In this document: positions 1 to 13,096 of the stretch, piece after piece
Position numbering within the stretch: the first letter of the stretch is position 1
Layout: each line of letters starts with the position of its first letter
Source: Luscinia megarhynchos
Lineage: Eukaryota; Chordata; Aves; Passeriformes; Turdidae
Assembly: GCA_034336665.1 (NCBI GenBank)
Contig: JAPFBE010000003.1
Span: 38,414,360-38,478,359, forward strand
Reading direction: 5' to 3'
Length of the DNA stretch: 64,000 nt
Translations under genes and position numbers: made by a program
Notes under the pieces: model-generated
What the model was told of the DNA's origin: nothing
What the model saw: the letters and a program-made list of their open reading frames with translations, nothing else
The model's database searches: none

Positions 1-3000
1 TATGAGATCAAAAGGATGCTAAAAAGAACATTAAGATTTTTGTGACTCAAAAGAATCAGACTCATTTTGAACATAAATGCTAAAATATGATTTAAAACTG
101 TTGCACAAATGGGAGGAAGATCCAAAATATTTTTGAAATACACTTTCAGCCGTAGTGTATGGCAGTTGAAAGAGGATACCTAAAGAAGATGTTCAAAACT
201 GGTTCTCATTTTTGCCTTCAGCCCCAGTCCTTCCTGTGCATTTACCTGCTGAGGGAATCCATACACAACATCCATGTTCTCCCTCAGTCCAAAGTTTCCT
301 TGTTTATATCAAACATAATTTTTCTAAAATGTAAATTACTGCAGTCCCTCTGGACCTTCCTAGGTGAGACAAACTAGCCTTGTGTGCTGATTTTGGCTTG
401 GGTAGAGGTAATTTTCTTCATAGCTGGTGGTTGGGGTTAAATCACATAAGTCCTTATCTCTGAAGAGTTATGCTCCACCCTTTACAAGCCTTGAACACAA
501 CAATTTCTCATTGCCATCCAAGTTTTTTAAACTGTGAAACAGCAAAATGCTATCAGCTCTCATTATTCCTTGCTTCTGTGAAGACACAGATGAATGAGAA
601 GGCTAAGGAAGCTGAAGAGACGTGGGCTGTGGAAAAGTGCTACACTACCCAACACAAGGAGACTGAAGCTTAAATGGCTGTCAGACTGCCAGAGTTTGGA
701 AATCACTGAAACAGAATTGCAGCCTATTTACTCAAAAGGGTTCATTTCAATACAAGTGCTAAGACTTGGGAAAAGGCAGCCTGTAGTAGAGGCAGACATG
801 CAATGTCCAAGATCAAAGAATAGAAGAAAACCACAGCAAATAGAGGAATAAGTTTGACTTAATATTAGTGAACAACTTAAAATTATTGTAATTTGAGGAT
901 ACAAGTAATAAGAATAAAGGCTTTTGCTGCAGGGGAGGGAGCAGAGCAGATTTGAAGAAAAGTGCTCTCACTAGCTCAAATAAACAAATGGTAAAGCTGT
1001 CTAAAGACATTAAAAGCTAGTGCAGCCAGATGAGGACCTGCTTTATATTTTAGTGTCTGGTAGAAAATGGACAGCAGAGAAAATCATTACAGTGTCACTA
1101 AGGTATGTCATCATCTCTGCCACCATCAAGCCAGAGAGAGGAGATTCAGAAACATACATTAGAACTCACAGGGGGTGAAGACAAAAGCTTAAAGCCAAGG
1201 AACCCAGATTTTTCAGAAATTTGGGGGTTTTTTGTTTTTTCTTTTTTTACTGGAATTAATATGCAAATAATTTATTTGTATCCTCTCACTACTAACTGCA
1301 GAAAAACTAATTTTACTACCCACCACAGAGACAGGATAAAGACCTGTCATCTCCTTTCTAAGTCCATGGGTAAACATCCCTGGTTTCAAAAGAACGAAGT
1401 CCTGTGCTGTTCTTTCCTGCCCAGTCTTTCTCACACTACAGGCTTTGAAGATATATGTTAAAGGGAAGCTGCAGCCAAAACAAACTCCAAGCAACACATC
1501 TAATTATACAGAAAAGTAAACTACTAAAGAACAGTCTGTGAAAGATATTAAAGAATCATCCATAATCATAAAAGAAAAGTCATCTGAGCAGTCTCAACAC
1601 AGACCAGGGAAAAATATCCAGGCCTTTGAATATTTATGAAGAAGCAACAGAAATCAGTATCAAGTATTTTTTAGTTAAGGCATCATCTATCCCAAGTATC
1701 CCATTGAAAATACGATGACATATCCATGTAGCTTTCTTTTTAAGATTCACAATACCTCCCAGTTACAAAACCATAAATACACCTAAGGTGGAAAAAAGAA
1801 GGCTATCTTTAGTGCAGGTAGTAGATGACTGCTTTTGAGTTGTGCAAATATCAGGGATTAGACTCAGGTCCAAGACAGCACATAGCAACAATTAGCAACA
1901 ATATTAGCAATGTTACGTCTCCAATAATTTTTCCATTAGAATTATACAAAGCTACATTGTCACAAACCACAAACCTATTTGTTGGTTTTCTTACATACAA
2001 AGAAATTAAAGATACTCCTTTCTTTTATCATTCTTTGGTAATGCATGTACCAGGAATATCTTAAAACAAAAGTGAAGAAAGATGTCCAAGACTGCTGGAA
2101 CAAAGGTAGGGCTTATTTTTCTCAAGAAAATGTCTCTTCAGTATTTTTATTTAAACACACACACTCTAAAATTATACAGAAGAGACCTGCCTCTGAATGC
2201 TGAAAAGAAAGAAGCCTTAGCTCAATCTTGTATGTTTACACTTTCAGTCTTATCCTTAAACAAGACTGAACTGAATCACACTGAAGGTTTAGCTTCTACA
2301 CTGAAATATCAAATTTCAAGTCAACAGCTCTTTTATTTAAAATATGTTAGATAAAAAGGTAATATGCTCTCTGTAAAGAGCTCCCTGGAGGTTAGAAGAA
2401 CCAATAAATTAACTGTTACCATATGCTTGGCTCCTTTTGGCAAAATTCAGTAACAAAACACTGCCAAACCTCTTTAGGCGAGTAATAATATTTGGTCGCT
2501 TATAGCACAACTTGGGAAAATAGAAAACTGGACAGAAAGCTTGGAAAATAATAGAAGAAACTTCATGTCTATAGCTACATGCTGTTGGAACAAGAACTCT
2601 GACAAAGTGAACTTTATTGGTCTGATCTGTAGCCAACAGTTGTCATCTCAAGGAACTCACACACCAGCTAGTACGCTAACCATATATTCTGCATTTGATT
2701 TTTTTAAACAGCAATAGATATGTATGACCTATTTTGAAAGCAGGAAAGTTTGTAAAATTAGTATTCTGAAGCGTTAACATGCATATCAGTGCTTTCATTA
2801 TGGGTTTATTTCATTAAAAATGAGAAAGTCTGGGCTTATTTGCAATGCCATGTTCTTAGATTTTACTTATCCTAAAATTAAATACTTCCTATCTCTTCCC
2901 CCCATATATTTTATACCTATGTAATTGAGACTAGCTCATGACACCTCTAACTATAGTTATAGACTGGGTATTTTAAGGACATCTATTACAGACATTTTTT

Positions 3001-3799
3001 AATACAAACAAAAAAAGTGAGGGCAAACCTGGCTGGTTCTATTCCTCTACCAAGACAGGCAGGACTTGCACTATAGAAAATCAATGTTTTTTTCAGATAT
3101 GAAAATGTCCATTATATTTTATTTTTGTAATCATCTGTGATAACGCAAATGCATTATTATTTTTATTTCCAATGAAATGGTTATAGCCTCTTCTTCATGC
3201 CATGATGGTTGGCACGTGGAGGAAAAACAGACACTTAAACTTTCCTTATTTCTTTAATCAACTGCATCATCCCAATAAATTCTAATTTTGATGTATAAAA
3301 AAATACTTGTTACTCAGCTTACAGTTCCACACACATCTGGCAAGCAGTGTGAAGTAGGTTGACACGTAAAGGCCAGACATTTCACTTCTTAAATCATGTT
3401 ATGGCATGGTTAATCCTATATTTGCATTAATTTGATGCAAGCACTTACAGGTAAAAATAATCCCAAAGTATCGGTCTAAAGATTAAAATAATAAGCCTCT
3501 GAAAGGTTTTACCAGAGGAAAAATATTTTTTACCATTCTATGGATGTTTGCCTCATTCAGCCATTTGGGATTTTATTAATAATCTTCTCATTACTGTATT
3601 CATCTTCTGATTTCTTATTTTTTATTTTAAGTAAGACAATTTCTGTGAAGACTTGACACTGATATCAGAGACTTCATTACCCTGCAAAATATATCCACAT
3701 TTTAAAGTATTTAAGAGGGTTAAACAAAATGCAAACATTTAATGCAACATTAAGCATGTGAAATAAAAACTTGATTGCCTAAAGCAAGCATGCTATGCT

Positions 3800-3813
3800 G
3801 TTACCCTGGTGAC
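3800..3813. promoter_or_regulatory. RFX X-box-like palindrome
   Basis: The 14-mer GTTACCCTGGTGAC is a near-palindrome that fits the RFX X-box pattern: two GTNRCC half-sites separated by two bases. It lies in a stretch (about 3770-3930) less repetitive than its flanks. RFX binding here is inferred from the motif only. Confidence 0.4.
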
Positions 3814-6800
3814 AGGTTAAAAAAGGATTGTGAGCTGAATGGCTGTATGATATGAAATTAAAATGTTTCACATTGAACAATCCAAAATGAATTGGGAAAG
3901 GTTAGAGCAGAGGAGAGAGAAATCAATTCTCCAATGGCAATGGTGAATGGAAGTGAAGTCTGAATAGGATTTGCCAGTGGGGTGCAACAGCTGCCAAATA
4001 TCCTGCAGCCAAAGAATTACAATAATACTGATGAAGTGTGCAAGAGCTTTTGGAATCATTGCAGGGAACAGAGAAATACTCCTACAATAATGAGGCCATT
4101 CTGTGTCCCATCCCACTTTTGCAGTTGAATCAAAGGGAAAAGAAACGGTTGAAAATTGTAATACCCAACAACAAAGGTATAAATGAATTACCTATCCCTT
4201 CAATCAGTATCTTGTATTTAACTACAGCCTCTGTGAACGTGAATGAAGCCAGCATGCTAAAGAATGGACAAATCAAGACACATACATGTAAAAGCATGCA
4301 CACAATATTGAATACTGAATGAGAGACTTGCTTCCCATATATTTTGCTGATAACATTTCTACAGCAACAGCATCCAGAATAAGCAATACACTACACAAAC
4401 AAACAGCAGGACACAACCAGTGCCTCAAGGAACTACACAAGGTCAGGTGCTGATGGTCATGCTTATCTTTACTAATCCTAGGAAAGAAACATCAGCAAAA
4501 CTTCTCATGCGAATGCAATTACAGATGCATTTACTGAGCTTAGAGACCTCAGAAGTCAAGAAAAATGTTGCGTTTCCATAAAATTATCCTACACAACTTC
4601 ATTTCTGCCCTTGGAAACTCCAAGTAAAATACACAGAGGAAGACAAAAACATATCCTTAAAATACCTGTAAAATGACTAGGGAGCACATGGCAATTAGCA
4701 CACACTTTGTCAGTTCTACGGTTTCATGCATACACATTTTACACACTGGCAAATATTAAAGAACAGGCTTAGGAGGTTCAAACCTGCATGAGAGGAAATA
4801 ATACTTGGACTTATAGAGGGGATCAAAGTAAATTAAATAGAGAAGTCTTGTAAAGAGACGATCTTGCAGAAGAGGTCATAAGCAAAGCACAGATAAGAAA
4901 AGGGCCAGTTTAACAACTAAAAAAGGGACAGGAATTTGGCAGCACAATAGAAAACATTCACATGTCTATATTATGCAAATTCAAGTTTCAACATTAAGTG
5001 AACAGTAGCTACAGAAGCTACAAAGCTCTTACAGCAGATGCTGTTTTTCCAGAAGACATGGTGAAAATAAAAATAAACATAGGGACTTAGCCAGGTCCAT
5101 CTACTTTAGTGAATGCCCTTCCCACCAGCAATCACCTCAGCAAGATGTGGGGATCTTCTCAAGAAATGCTCACTGAGATTCAAATTTTAAGTAATTATTA
5201 TTTTCATAATGATTTCATAATTGCTAGCAACTCTAAAGACTGAGCAAGTGTGGATTCCGGAGTGCCCAGAAGATACTTTTCCCTACAAATGATAGGGATG
5301 ACAAGGTATGAAAATTTCTTATGACAGACTTCTCCATTCCTGGAATGGATGTTTAGGAATCATATGGAACAAACATGCTTTCAAACAACTATAGAAATAT
5401 CTTATATTACTTGTGTTATCAATATGATTGCATTAATTTAATCAAAACAAAGAAAAAATACCATACATACACTCTGTAGAGTCATAAATGCTACCTTAAT
5501 GTCCCATTTCAATTTTTCTATTTTCCATAGAAGTTCATTTCCAACTGGAAAAAAATGCATGTTTCATATATTTGCAGCTACTTGTTTGTTTCTAGCACAT
5601 ATAATCCTCTATGATAAGCAAGTGAACAACTGAGAAGGGTAAATAATACCAGATTTTAAAGACATCTAGAATATTATATATAGGGCATCTGGTTTTGTAG
5701 TTATTAAGCAAGATTACCAAAAAAAAAATACAGTAATCACTTACAAGAGGTCAAAAGAACAACATTAGATAACAGCTAGAGAGACAAGAGGGTTACCACA
5801 ACCAGAAAAGCCCATTATAAACAAGGATTTCACAGGAAAAAGAGGAGAGCAGGGTCTTAGTACCTTGCAAGTTTGTGCCAAAAGAAAAGACCACACAGAG
5901 AATAATGGTGCAAAGCTGCAGTAGATACACAAACACACCAAAGACTTTCAAAGACCTGACAGTAAATCATGGGAAGAATGCTCGACTTGTTGAGCAGGGA
6001 AGCAGAACAGTAAGGATAAGACAGTGTTGTTTTCTTGAGCTAAGGATGACTGCATAACTCCAAAGTGGGGGAATGAAGAAAGCCACAAGTAGGCTGGATT
6101 TGATCAACCATATCAATAAAAACAAAGCAGTTTCTCTCTATATAGAGGCTATCTGTAGGATAGAACAAAGTATACATGTTTAGCTGCACTTGCAAGAACA
6201 GTTCTAGGGAAGAACTAAAAATTAAATTCACATAATGCAATTGATATAATTCAGGGGTGCCTGTGCTGAAAGTAAGAACTCTTTCCCTTTTCAAGAAGCC
6301 GGTTCAGATGGCTCCAGTGAATTTTCCTGACATCATCTTCCTTCTTTTTAAAATTAATGTAACATAACCTTACTTTGTGCTGCTCCAGCAGGGCAGGAGA
6401 GCCAGAAAGCTCTCCTATTGGGCAGCTGACTATCCTTCCATATGGGGAAGCCCTAGGCTGGCAAAGAGCTGGCTCTGTCCCAGACTCCAGCAGGGTAATA
6501 GGTGTAGTCTCTGTGAGAGCAAGGATGCCTGAGAGGTATGGGGCTCTACTGCCCTCTGAGCTGTTCCCTCACTGCCCTATAATCAAGCAACGGCAAGGCA
6601 AACATCAATACGGCTGTACTGAATCAACCCAGACAGGAACTTAAAATAATTTATTAAACATAAAGCTATATAAATTAATTTTTTTCTTGCAGTCCACCAG
6701 CCATTTTATGTTCACTACACTGGACCCCTGGATTTCAGAATTTTAAAACAAAAATGTAGCCCAGCTATTTCAGAACTTGACAAAAACTTGATTGTATTTT

Positions 6801-9800
6801 AATTTTTCACTATACACTTTCCTTCCTGGGGAAATATTATTTTATGCTTAGAAAGCATAGTGCATTTTAGGTCTCAAAATACTTCATACATGTTGATAAA
6901 CAGACATTTACAAAACCCCAATAGTGCAGCAAAATATTAAGGCCATTTTGCCTTTCTCTAAATCGAGAACAAATTCAACTGGCTTCTCTAAGGTCCCACA
7001 AGAACAGTTTAACTCAAGAGTCCCAATCCAGTCTTCTGTATTAAACACACAAGCAAGAAAAACCATTAGTTTTTTTTTCTTGCTAGCAGTTTAAAACATT
7101 TTCCAATGTGTTACCATCTTTTTGTGTGTAGTATCAGGTAATATGGGCATGCAGCCTCGCTGTTTTTTTTCCAAGTCATAAATGATGAAAGGGTAAAGCC
7201 CATACAAAAATTAGGAAAATACACTTAGCAGCCAACACAAGCAACACATAGGAAGTGCTGTAGGCAATTGGGTTTAGAAGTATAAACATCACATTAGTAG
7301 ACCCATGAGATATCATGATGTAGCCACACCTGGAGAGACACTCTCCTATTCCCCTCCCAACCCACTAATGAAAACAAGTCTGAAGCCAAAATGTGAAGAT
7401 TCAACTGTACAACATCATTTCTGGTCTCAAAGGCTAACTACATCAAACAGACATAAAATAAGCTGGATTCCCCTCAGCCAAAATATGTTTCCACTTGAAA
7501 CAAAATCAAGTTCTGTCTAGAAGACCTTGGGGTTTTACTAGATGCTGTAAATCTGTTCAGCAGCTGTGGGTGGCACCAGTTTCACAATAAAGTGGACTAT
7601 GGATTAAATAGGAAAAGTCCTAGGTAAAATAACTAAAAGCTGAACAATGAAACAATCATTAATCATCCATGGCTCTTTCCTGTAGGAAATATGTGCTTCT
7701 ATTATCTGGATATTCGCATTAGTATGTGGCTCACAAAATACCAAACACTTTCATGAGCAAATCATCTTTCAAAAATACTTGAAAAAACACCTCAACCAGG
7801 AAGAATCCCAAAAAACCAAACATCCCACATCCAATTTTTCCCAAGAAAATGGGTTAAATAAAAACCAGTTAAATGAAGAAAAACACACACAGAAGATACT
7901 CTAAATACTTGATTGCAACCCAACAGTAAATGCCTATATTCCCATAACTCTGAGCATGCATGGATCTTCAACAGCTGTTCTAGCTAAAGCCTGGCAAGTT
8001 AGTTCCAGGAGACTGTTGATGAGGCCAGGGGCACTATATAACAATACAGACAGTGGAAACTCACCTGTGGGTGCTCCACCCAAATCATAACACCATTTAT
8101 TTGAACACAGGAAAGGCATACCAGCCTTGTCTTGTGGCCTGCATTAATCTCAACACCAGACAACTTACTGCAATGAAGACTGCCACTACAGAGGTCAGGT
8201 TGGCTGAAACCAGCCAAAGGAACTTGCGTGCCAAAAGTGGAAACAGCTTGCTGGTCACCAGAACATGTTCCACCAAGAACCGTACAGTTGATTATTCAGT
8301 CACTCAGGGGACTGCAAAATACATATTTTCCAGCCCAGAAAATATAATCAGTTAGAGAGGAACTCCCCTCATAAGTCTGCTACTAGTTTGACCTGTGGCA
8401 CCTCTGATTCCCTTTTATGAGCTCACATCTTCCTCTTTGCTACACATTCCCACTTCTGTAGCTCTTCCAAAACAATTTCACTTGTCAGAAGTAACCTGCT
8501 TCTGACAGAATGATCCAAAGTAAACTATGATTAAATAATTTCTATGCTAACATAGGTCATTTTTGCAGAACCAGAGTGGAATGCAACTACACACAAAATC
8601 ACACCTGAATACTGGGGAGGAGAAGGAAGGACAGAGAGCAAGGGAAGAGCAGCCTGCAACAAGAGTCCTTCATCTGGCTCAGCTGCACTTCATCTGACTA
8701 CAGTCCCAGTAACACTGACAGTGAAAGCTGGAGCTTCTGTGAAGACCTCCGAGCATAGCACTTTCTATCTGACCAGAATAACAATCCTGATCATGAGCTG
8801 AATAAAACACAGGGGAAAAAGAGAACACAAAATACCCCTGCAGTTGTGAAAAGAATACATATTATAAAAATATGGCTCCCAAAAGGGAAAAGAAAACAAA
8901 TTATAAGCAAAGATAAGTATATAACTCAAGCTTAGCAGAAAACTGTCTGTTTGACAGCTGTGACAAGTTTAGAAGAAATAATGTATGATTTCAAAATACG
9001 ACTCTTCAGTAGTTTTTCGCACAAGAATTGCTCAATTGCTTTCAGCACAGATGAAAAAAAAATGCTGTCAACATAAATAGAGGGAGGTGAAATTCTGTAG
9101 GTGGTGATCATCACATCAATGTACTTGTCCAAACCATTAGGAGAATGTTACAGATCAACTTTGGAGTGTGCAGTCTGTCTAGTCTGCTCACATCCTCCAA
9201 CGTGGATTTAAAACTCACAGAGACTCCAAATGCCCAATTCTGCCATAGTGAAGACTGCACACCCCAGATTACAACTGGCCTTTTTGATTTGTTGCAGCAC
9301 AGGTTCCTACTCTGAACTCTTTGTTTATGAGTATTTTTCAAACAGAGTGCAGTGTTATGAATAAAGTGTGCTTTTTCTCTGGCCACAGCCCTGCTCATTA
9401 AAAAATACCCACGCTATGGAACACCTTCAAAAACAAGTCAGATGCAGTTTGGGTAAGTTAAGGACATAGTGAAGAATCCTTGATGGAACTATAGTAATTC
9501 ATATGCTCCACAGTGCTCAGTCCCCTCTAGAGGGAGTCCACTAACTGCTCTAGGGATTGGAGAACACTGTCCAAGACGTTGCACAATCCTTTGACCTCAT
9601 TCTGTCTTCTTTCCTTTTTCCTTAGAACAAGCCGTATGATTTTGGGGAAAGGGTATCATTATCAGGTTTGGTTTCTTCAGAAGTTACTCACCAGTAAGCA
9701 TTTTTGCATTAGCTCATCCTCACTTGGCCTCAAACACGCAGATCATTAAAGCAAGCAAATCTAGCAGTATGTATGTATTGAAATCATGACACATTCAATA

Positions 9801-11329
9801 AGAACCACACTCAGCCACCACTTGGAGAAAATTTTAATGCTTGACTTCTGAAGGATTCATAATTACACCCCATCACGGCAAGAGAAAGTGATCTTCCCTG
9901 TTCTGAAAAAAAATTCTTAAGCTTCACCATTTAAAATCTGAAAAATCATACCTTCATCTAGTGTGTTTCTTTCATGTGACCAGACTTCTTCCTTCTCTGC
10001 CCATGGTGGAAGAATACCTGTGACTGAGTTTGGCTAGCATTTCAAAAATGAGCTAACTTTCTGTCAAAGCAGGAGCTTATTTTTTTTCCCTAGCACATCC
10101 CAAAAAGAGCAATCATCTCTGACTGCTCAATGCCATACTTCATTTACATATCTGTTACCTCAGTTAAAGTAGTCTATATGTGCCTTTTCTGTAAAATACA
10201 CAGACACTTAGTACTAAAAAAAGTACTTGCAAAAGAAACAGAACATTGAAAGACTGTTCAAAAATTGGATTCCTTTCTTTGTTTTTTTAGCTACTTAGAG
10301 CATTTTACAGGGAAGAGAAAAAACATCACAAAGAGCAAGGGAATGCAATAGCAGTTTGATCATCACTGCTTAAATTAACAATTCTTATCCTTATTCTAAG
10401 TACAAAGTAATCTACTGCTTCTCTGTAGCAGTACCAGACTACTTCCTATGCTGGCCAGTAAAAACTACAACCAAGGCTTCTCCTCATTTTCCCTGATTTA
10501 TCTTTTTTTAGGTAACAGTGGCCTTTGAGTGTCTGTTCTTCTCCTTATGCCATTCACTATGGAGGACATAACTTGTGAAAGGAAAAAAAAAAGGTGCTTT
10601 ACTTTCCCCTATTGATGCATAAGGCAAGCAGTGGCCCAGCCCTGCATATGCTATACATTACAAAGCTGTTATGCTTGCCCTTAGTGTCTCTTTCTTTTTC
10701 TTTTTTTTGTTTAATACCATATGGTACTAATTATCTTTGTGGGTACAAATAAAAATAAAGACTTCTTGAAACCACATTTGATTTATTCCTGACCACTGTA
10801 AAATCAGTAATAGAATACACTGTCAAACCACTGGCATGGAATGTGAATAATGTCTACCCTACACTATGACTTGCCTCACATGCAAACGTATATGCAACTA
10901 CATTACAAAACAAGAGGCAAGGAGAGTTATGCTGAAGTCAGGATTCCCTGTATACAACCATTGCTAACACCAACTAGATAAACAAGCTTCACAAATTCAG
11001 TTAATTCTAACAGAAGTTCTCAAGGCACTGACAGTGATGGGCCAGAGGACAAGAAAAGTTGACAGCCTAGAGGAAAAAAGCATACTGTTCAAAAAAAGCC
11101 AAAGAAGTGAATTAGCATTTTGGCATGGGCTACTGCAAGGGCTGATCAATTTACAGTACTGCCTAGGTTATAGCAGCTACAATTCAAAAAAATGGCGGAG
11201 TGGGGGAATAAAAGCACCAAAAAACCATACTGAAAGCAAGATGTTGACTCTTCCACCAATTATCTTCCACCTTTACATTCTGAAAGTGTTTTCAGAATTA
11301 AGACTCTAAACTATTAAGGCTCTTCATCA

Positions 11330-11590
11330 AGGTAGCAAATTACTCATAAATCTACAATATTTTAAAGCTCTGCAGCTGAATATTCATATTATGCCAAAGT
11401 GCTTAGATTGCTTCAAATGGGCACATGGGAAATTTGTGATGCTCAATTTGTGGTTAGTTACTAATGCAGCAACATTTTGCATTAATGAAACTCCTGATGT
11501 GCATTAATTACTGTACTGGCTTGTAACACATTTTTGTGCCTATTAGTTTGCTAATACTTAGAATAAAAATAATCATGTATGACTTGTGCG
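11330..11590. promoter_or_regulatory. Candidate homeodomain/POU-rich conserved block
   Basis: The stretch lies only about 150 bases past the donor of exon I. It contains two copies of GCATTAAT at 11479-11486 and 11501-11508, 22 bp apart, in contexts resembling POU/octamer sites (TTTTGCATTAATGA and GTGCATTAATTA), plus further TAAT cores. It has the look of a conserved non-coding element, but conservation cannot be seen from one sequence. Confidence 0.3.
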
Positions 11591-11741
11591 AGTAGGGAAA
11601 TGTAAGCCACAGCTCATTTGAATTTAGAAAAAACAGACTATATTAAGAAACCATGCAGTTTCTCACCAGTTATTCTTGTGCATGAGAAGATGCCATTAAC
11701 GAAATGCATCAGTACATCTGAGTTCCTAGAAATGAACTTAC

Positions 11742-11844
11742 CTTGGAGTCCCTAGAAATCGCTGTGATCTCAGTTGTTCAGCCACATACAAAGATGCTGC
11801 TGTTGCCAGTAGTTGTCTTCTTTCAAGATCTGTCAACTTGTGTC
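11742..11844 (-). CDS. PCCA: PCCA exon I (linker toward BT domain)
   Basis: This 103-nt exon completes the split Gly codon and adds HKLTDLERRQLLATAASL, YVAEQLRSQRF and LGTP, ending with AG of a split codon. It matches the human segment GHMLTKSEKNQLLAIASSL in position and length but is more divergent than the catalytic exons, as expected for the helical linker between the biotin-carboxylase and BT domains. The acceptor ends ACTAG and the donor is GTAAGT. The next exon, expected to begin near the WELSVKLHD segment, was not found down to position 1. Confidence 0.88.
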
Positions 11845-12624
11845 CTAGTTTTCAGAAAAGTTCAAAAAAATTAGATACCACAGACCAAGACAGACACAAA
11901 AATAATAACTACCAGTTAAGACACTGCTTAGACCTTACACATGAAAGCTGCATTTTTTTCCCCCTCTAAATTAAGATGAGGCATAGCATAACAGACGCTC
12001 TGAGTTTCAGAGTTTAAATTGCATGTTTTCATACAAATCAGCCCAATTGCTAACACTGGTATCTCTGTTAAAAACAATTTGACAACTGAAAGAAAAGAAA
12101 CTGAATGATGCTGCAGCATCTTGTTTTCGTTACTGAAATGTCACTGGTTGACATATTGTACCTCATGCTGGTAAGGAATCCATCTGTACATTAGAACTTA
12201 AAATATAGAACACTCTCAGTACTTTATCTGAGGCAAAGGCTAGAGATCTTTCAAACAAAAGGGACAGCACAACAGTATAAACCCAAAAAATAAATGGGGA
12301 TAAGGCTACTTGTCAGCCCCGGGTCATTTAGTGTTATTTGTGTAATCATTATTTCACAACTAATGGAGTCAAAGTCATGTTTGACACTTCAGAAGCAGAA
12401 AGTGGCTCAAAGCAGTCTGAAGGCAGGCAACCTAAAAAATATTTGGCAAAAAGATACAATCAGAGTGATAGGAAGCAGGTTTCCTACCAATCTGATCTTA
12501 TTCCAGAAAGTGATGGTTAAATAAAGATTCAATTGTCCATTCAACAGGCTGAAAGAGCACAGTGACAGAACTCTGCCCTCCCCATCTTTAGGTCAAAAAT
12601 CACACAACACAGATTTGGTACGAA

Positions 12625-13096
12625 AAGATGGCCAAAAACGATGTGAGACTCTAGAGAAGGGCCACCCAGATGAGTAGAAAAATGGAGCATCTCTTCTACG
12701 AGGAACAGCTAAGAAACTGGGATTGCTCAGCCTGGAAAAGAGAAGGCTTCAGGGTGACTTAACTGAGCTGTATCTGAAGTATCTGAAGGGTGCCTGCTAT
12801 AAAGATGAAGAGAGAATATTTACAAGAGTACACAGTTAAAGGATGAGGGAGAATAGATTCAAACTAAAACAGTTTAGATTATACATTAGGAATAAATCCC
12901 TTTAATGCAAGGGTCATGAGGCACTGGAACAGGTTGTCTGGGCATGGACACCCTATCCCTGGAAGTTCTAAGGCCAAGATGGATGGAGCTCTGAGCAATC
13001 TGGTCTAGTGGAAGGTATCCCTGCCCATGGCAATGGGGTTGGAACTACATGATTTTTAAGGTCCCTTGAAACCCAAGTTACTCTATGATTCTGTGA
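12625..13096 (+). repeat. CR1 LINE 3' fragment
   Basis: The sequence follows the 3' end of an avian CR1 LINE. It has the end of the reverse-transcriptase frame (GAACAGCTAAGAAACTGGG and GCTCAGCCTGGAAAAGAGAA), then GGCACTGGAACAGGTTGTCT, then GGGGTTGGAACTACATGAT, and it ends at CTCTATGATTCTGTGAG. It is 5'-truncated as most CR1 copies are, and it is diverged with small deletions. It is antisense to PCCA. Confidence 0.92.

Larger units (their letters stand above)
1..11741 (-). other. PCCA: PCCA intron (partial), no exon seen
   Basis: This is intronic sequence downstream of exon I. I looked on the minus strand for the next PCCA exon and for the biotinyl AMKM exon and saw neither. Short open frames here have no recognisable protein. 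Two blocks stand out as enhancer-like: an RFX-type X-box at 3800-3813, and a TAAT-rich stretch at 11330-11590. The rest is AT-rich sequence without recognisable repeats. Confidence 0.7.

Noticed and set aside
2409..2636. 75-codon minus-strand frame considered as the next PCCA exon
   Set aside because: No match to the BT or biotinyl segments, and no fitting acceptor-donor pair in the right phase.
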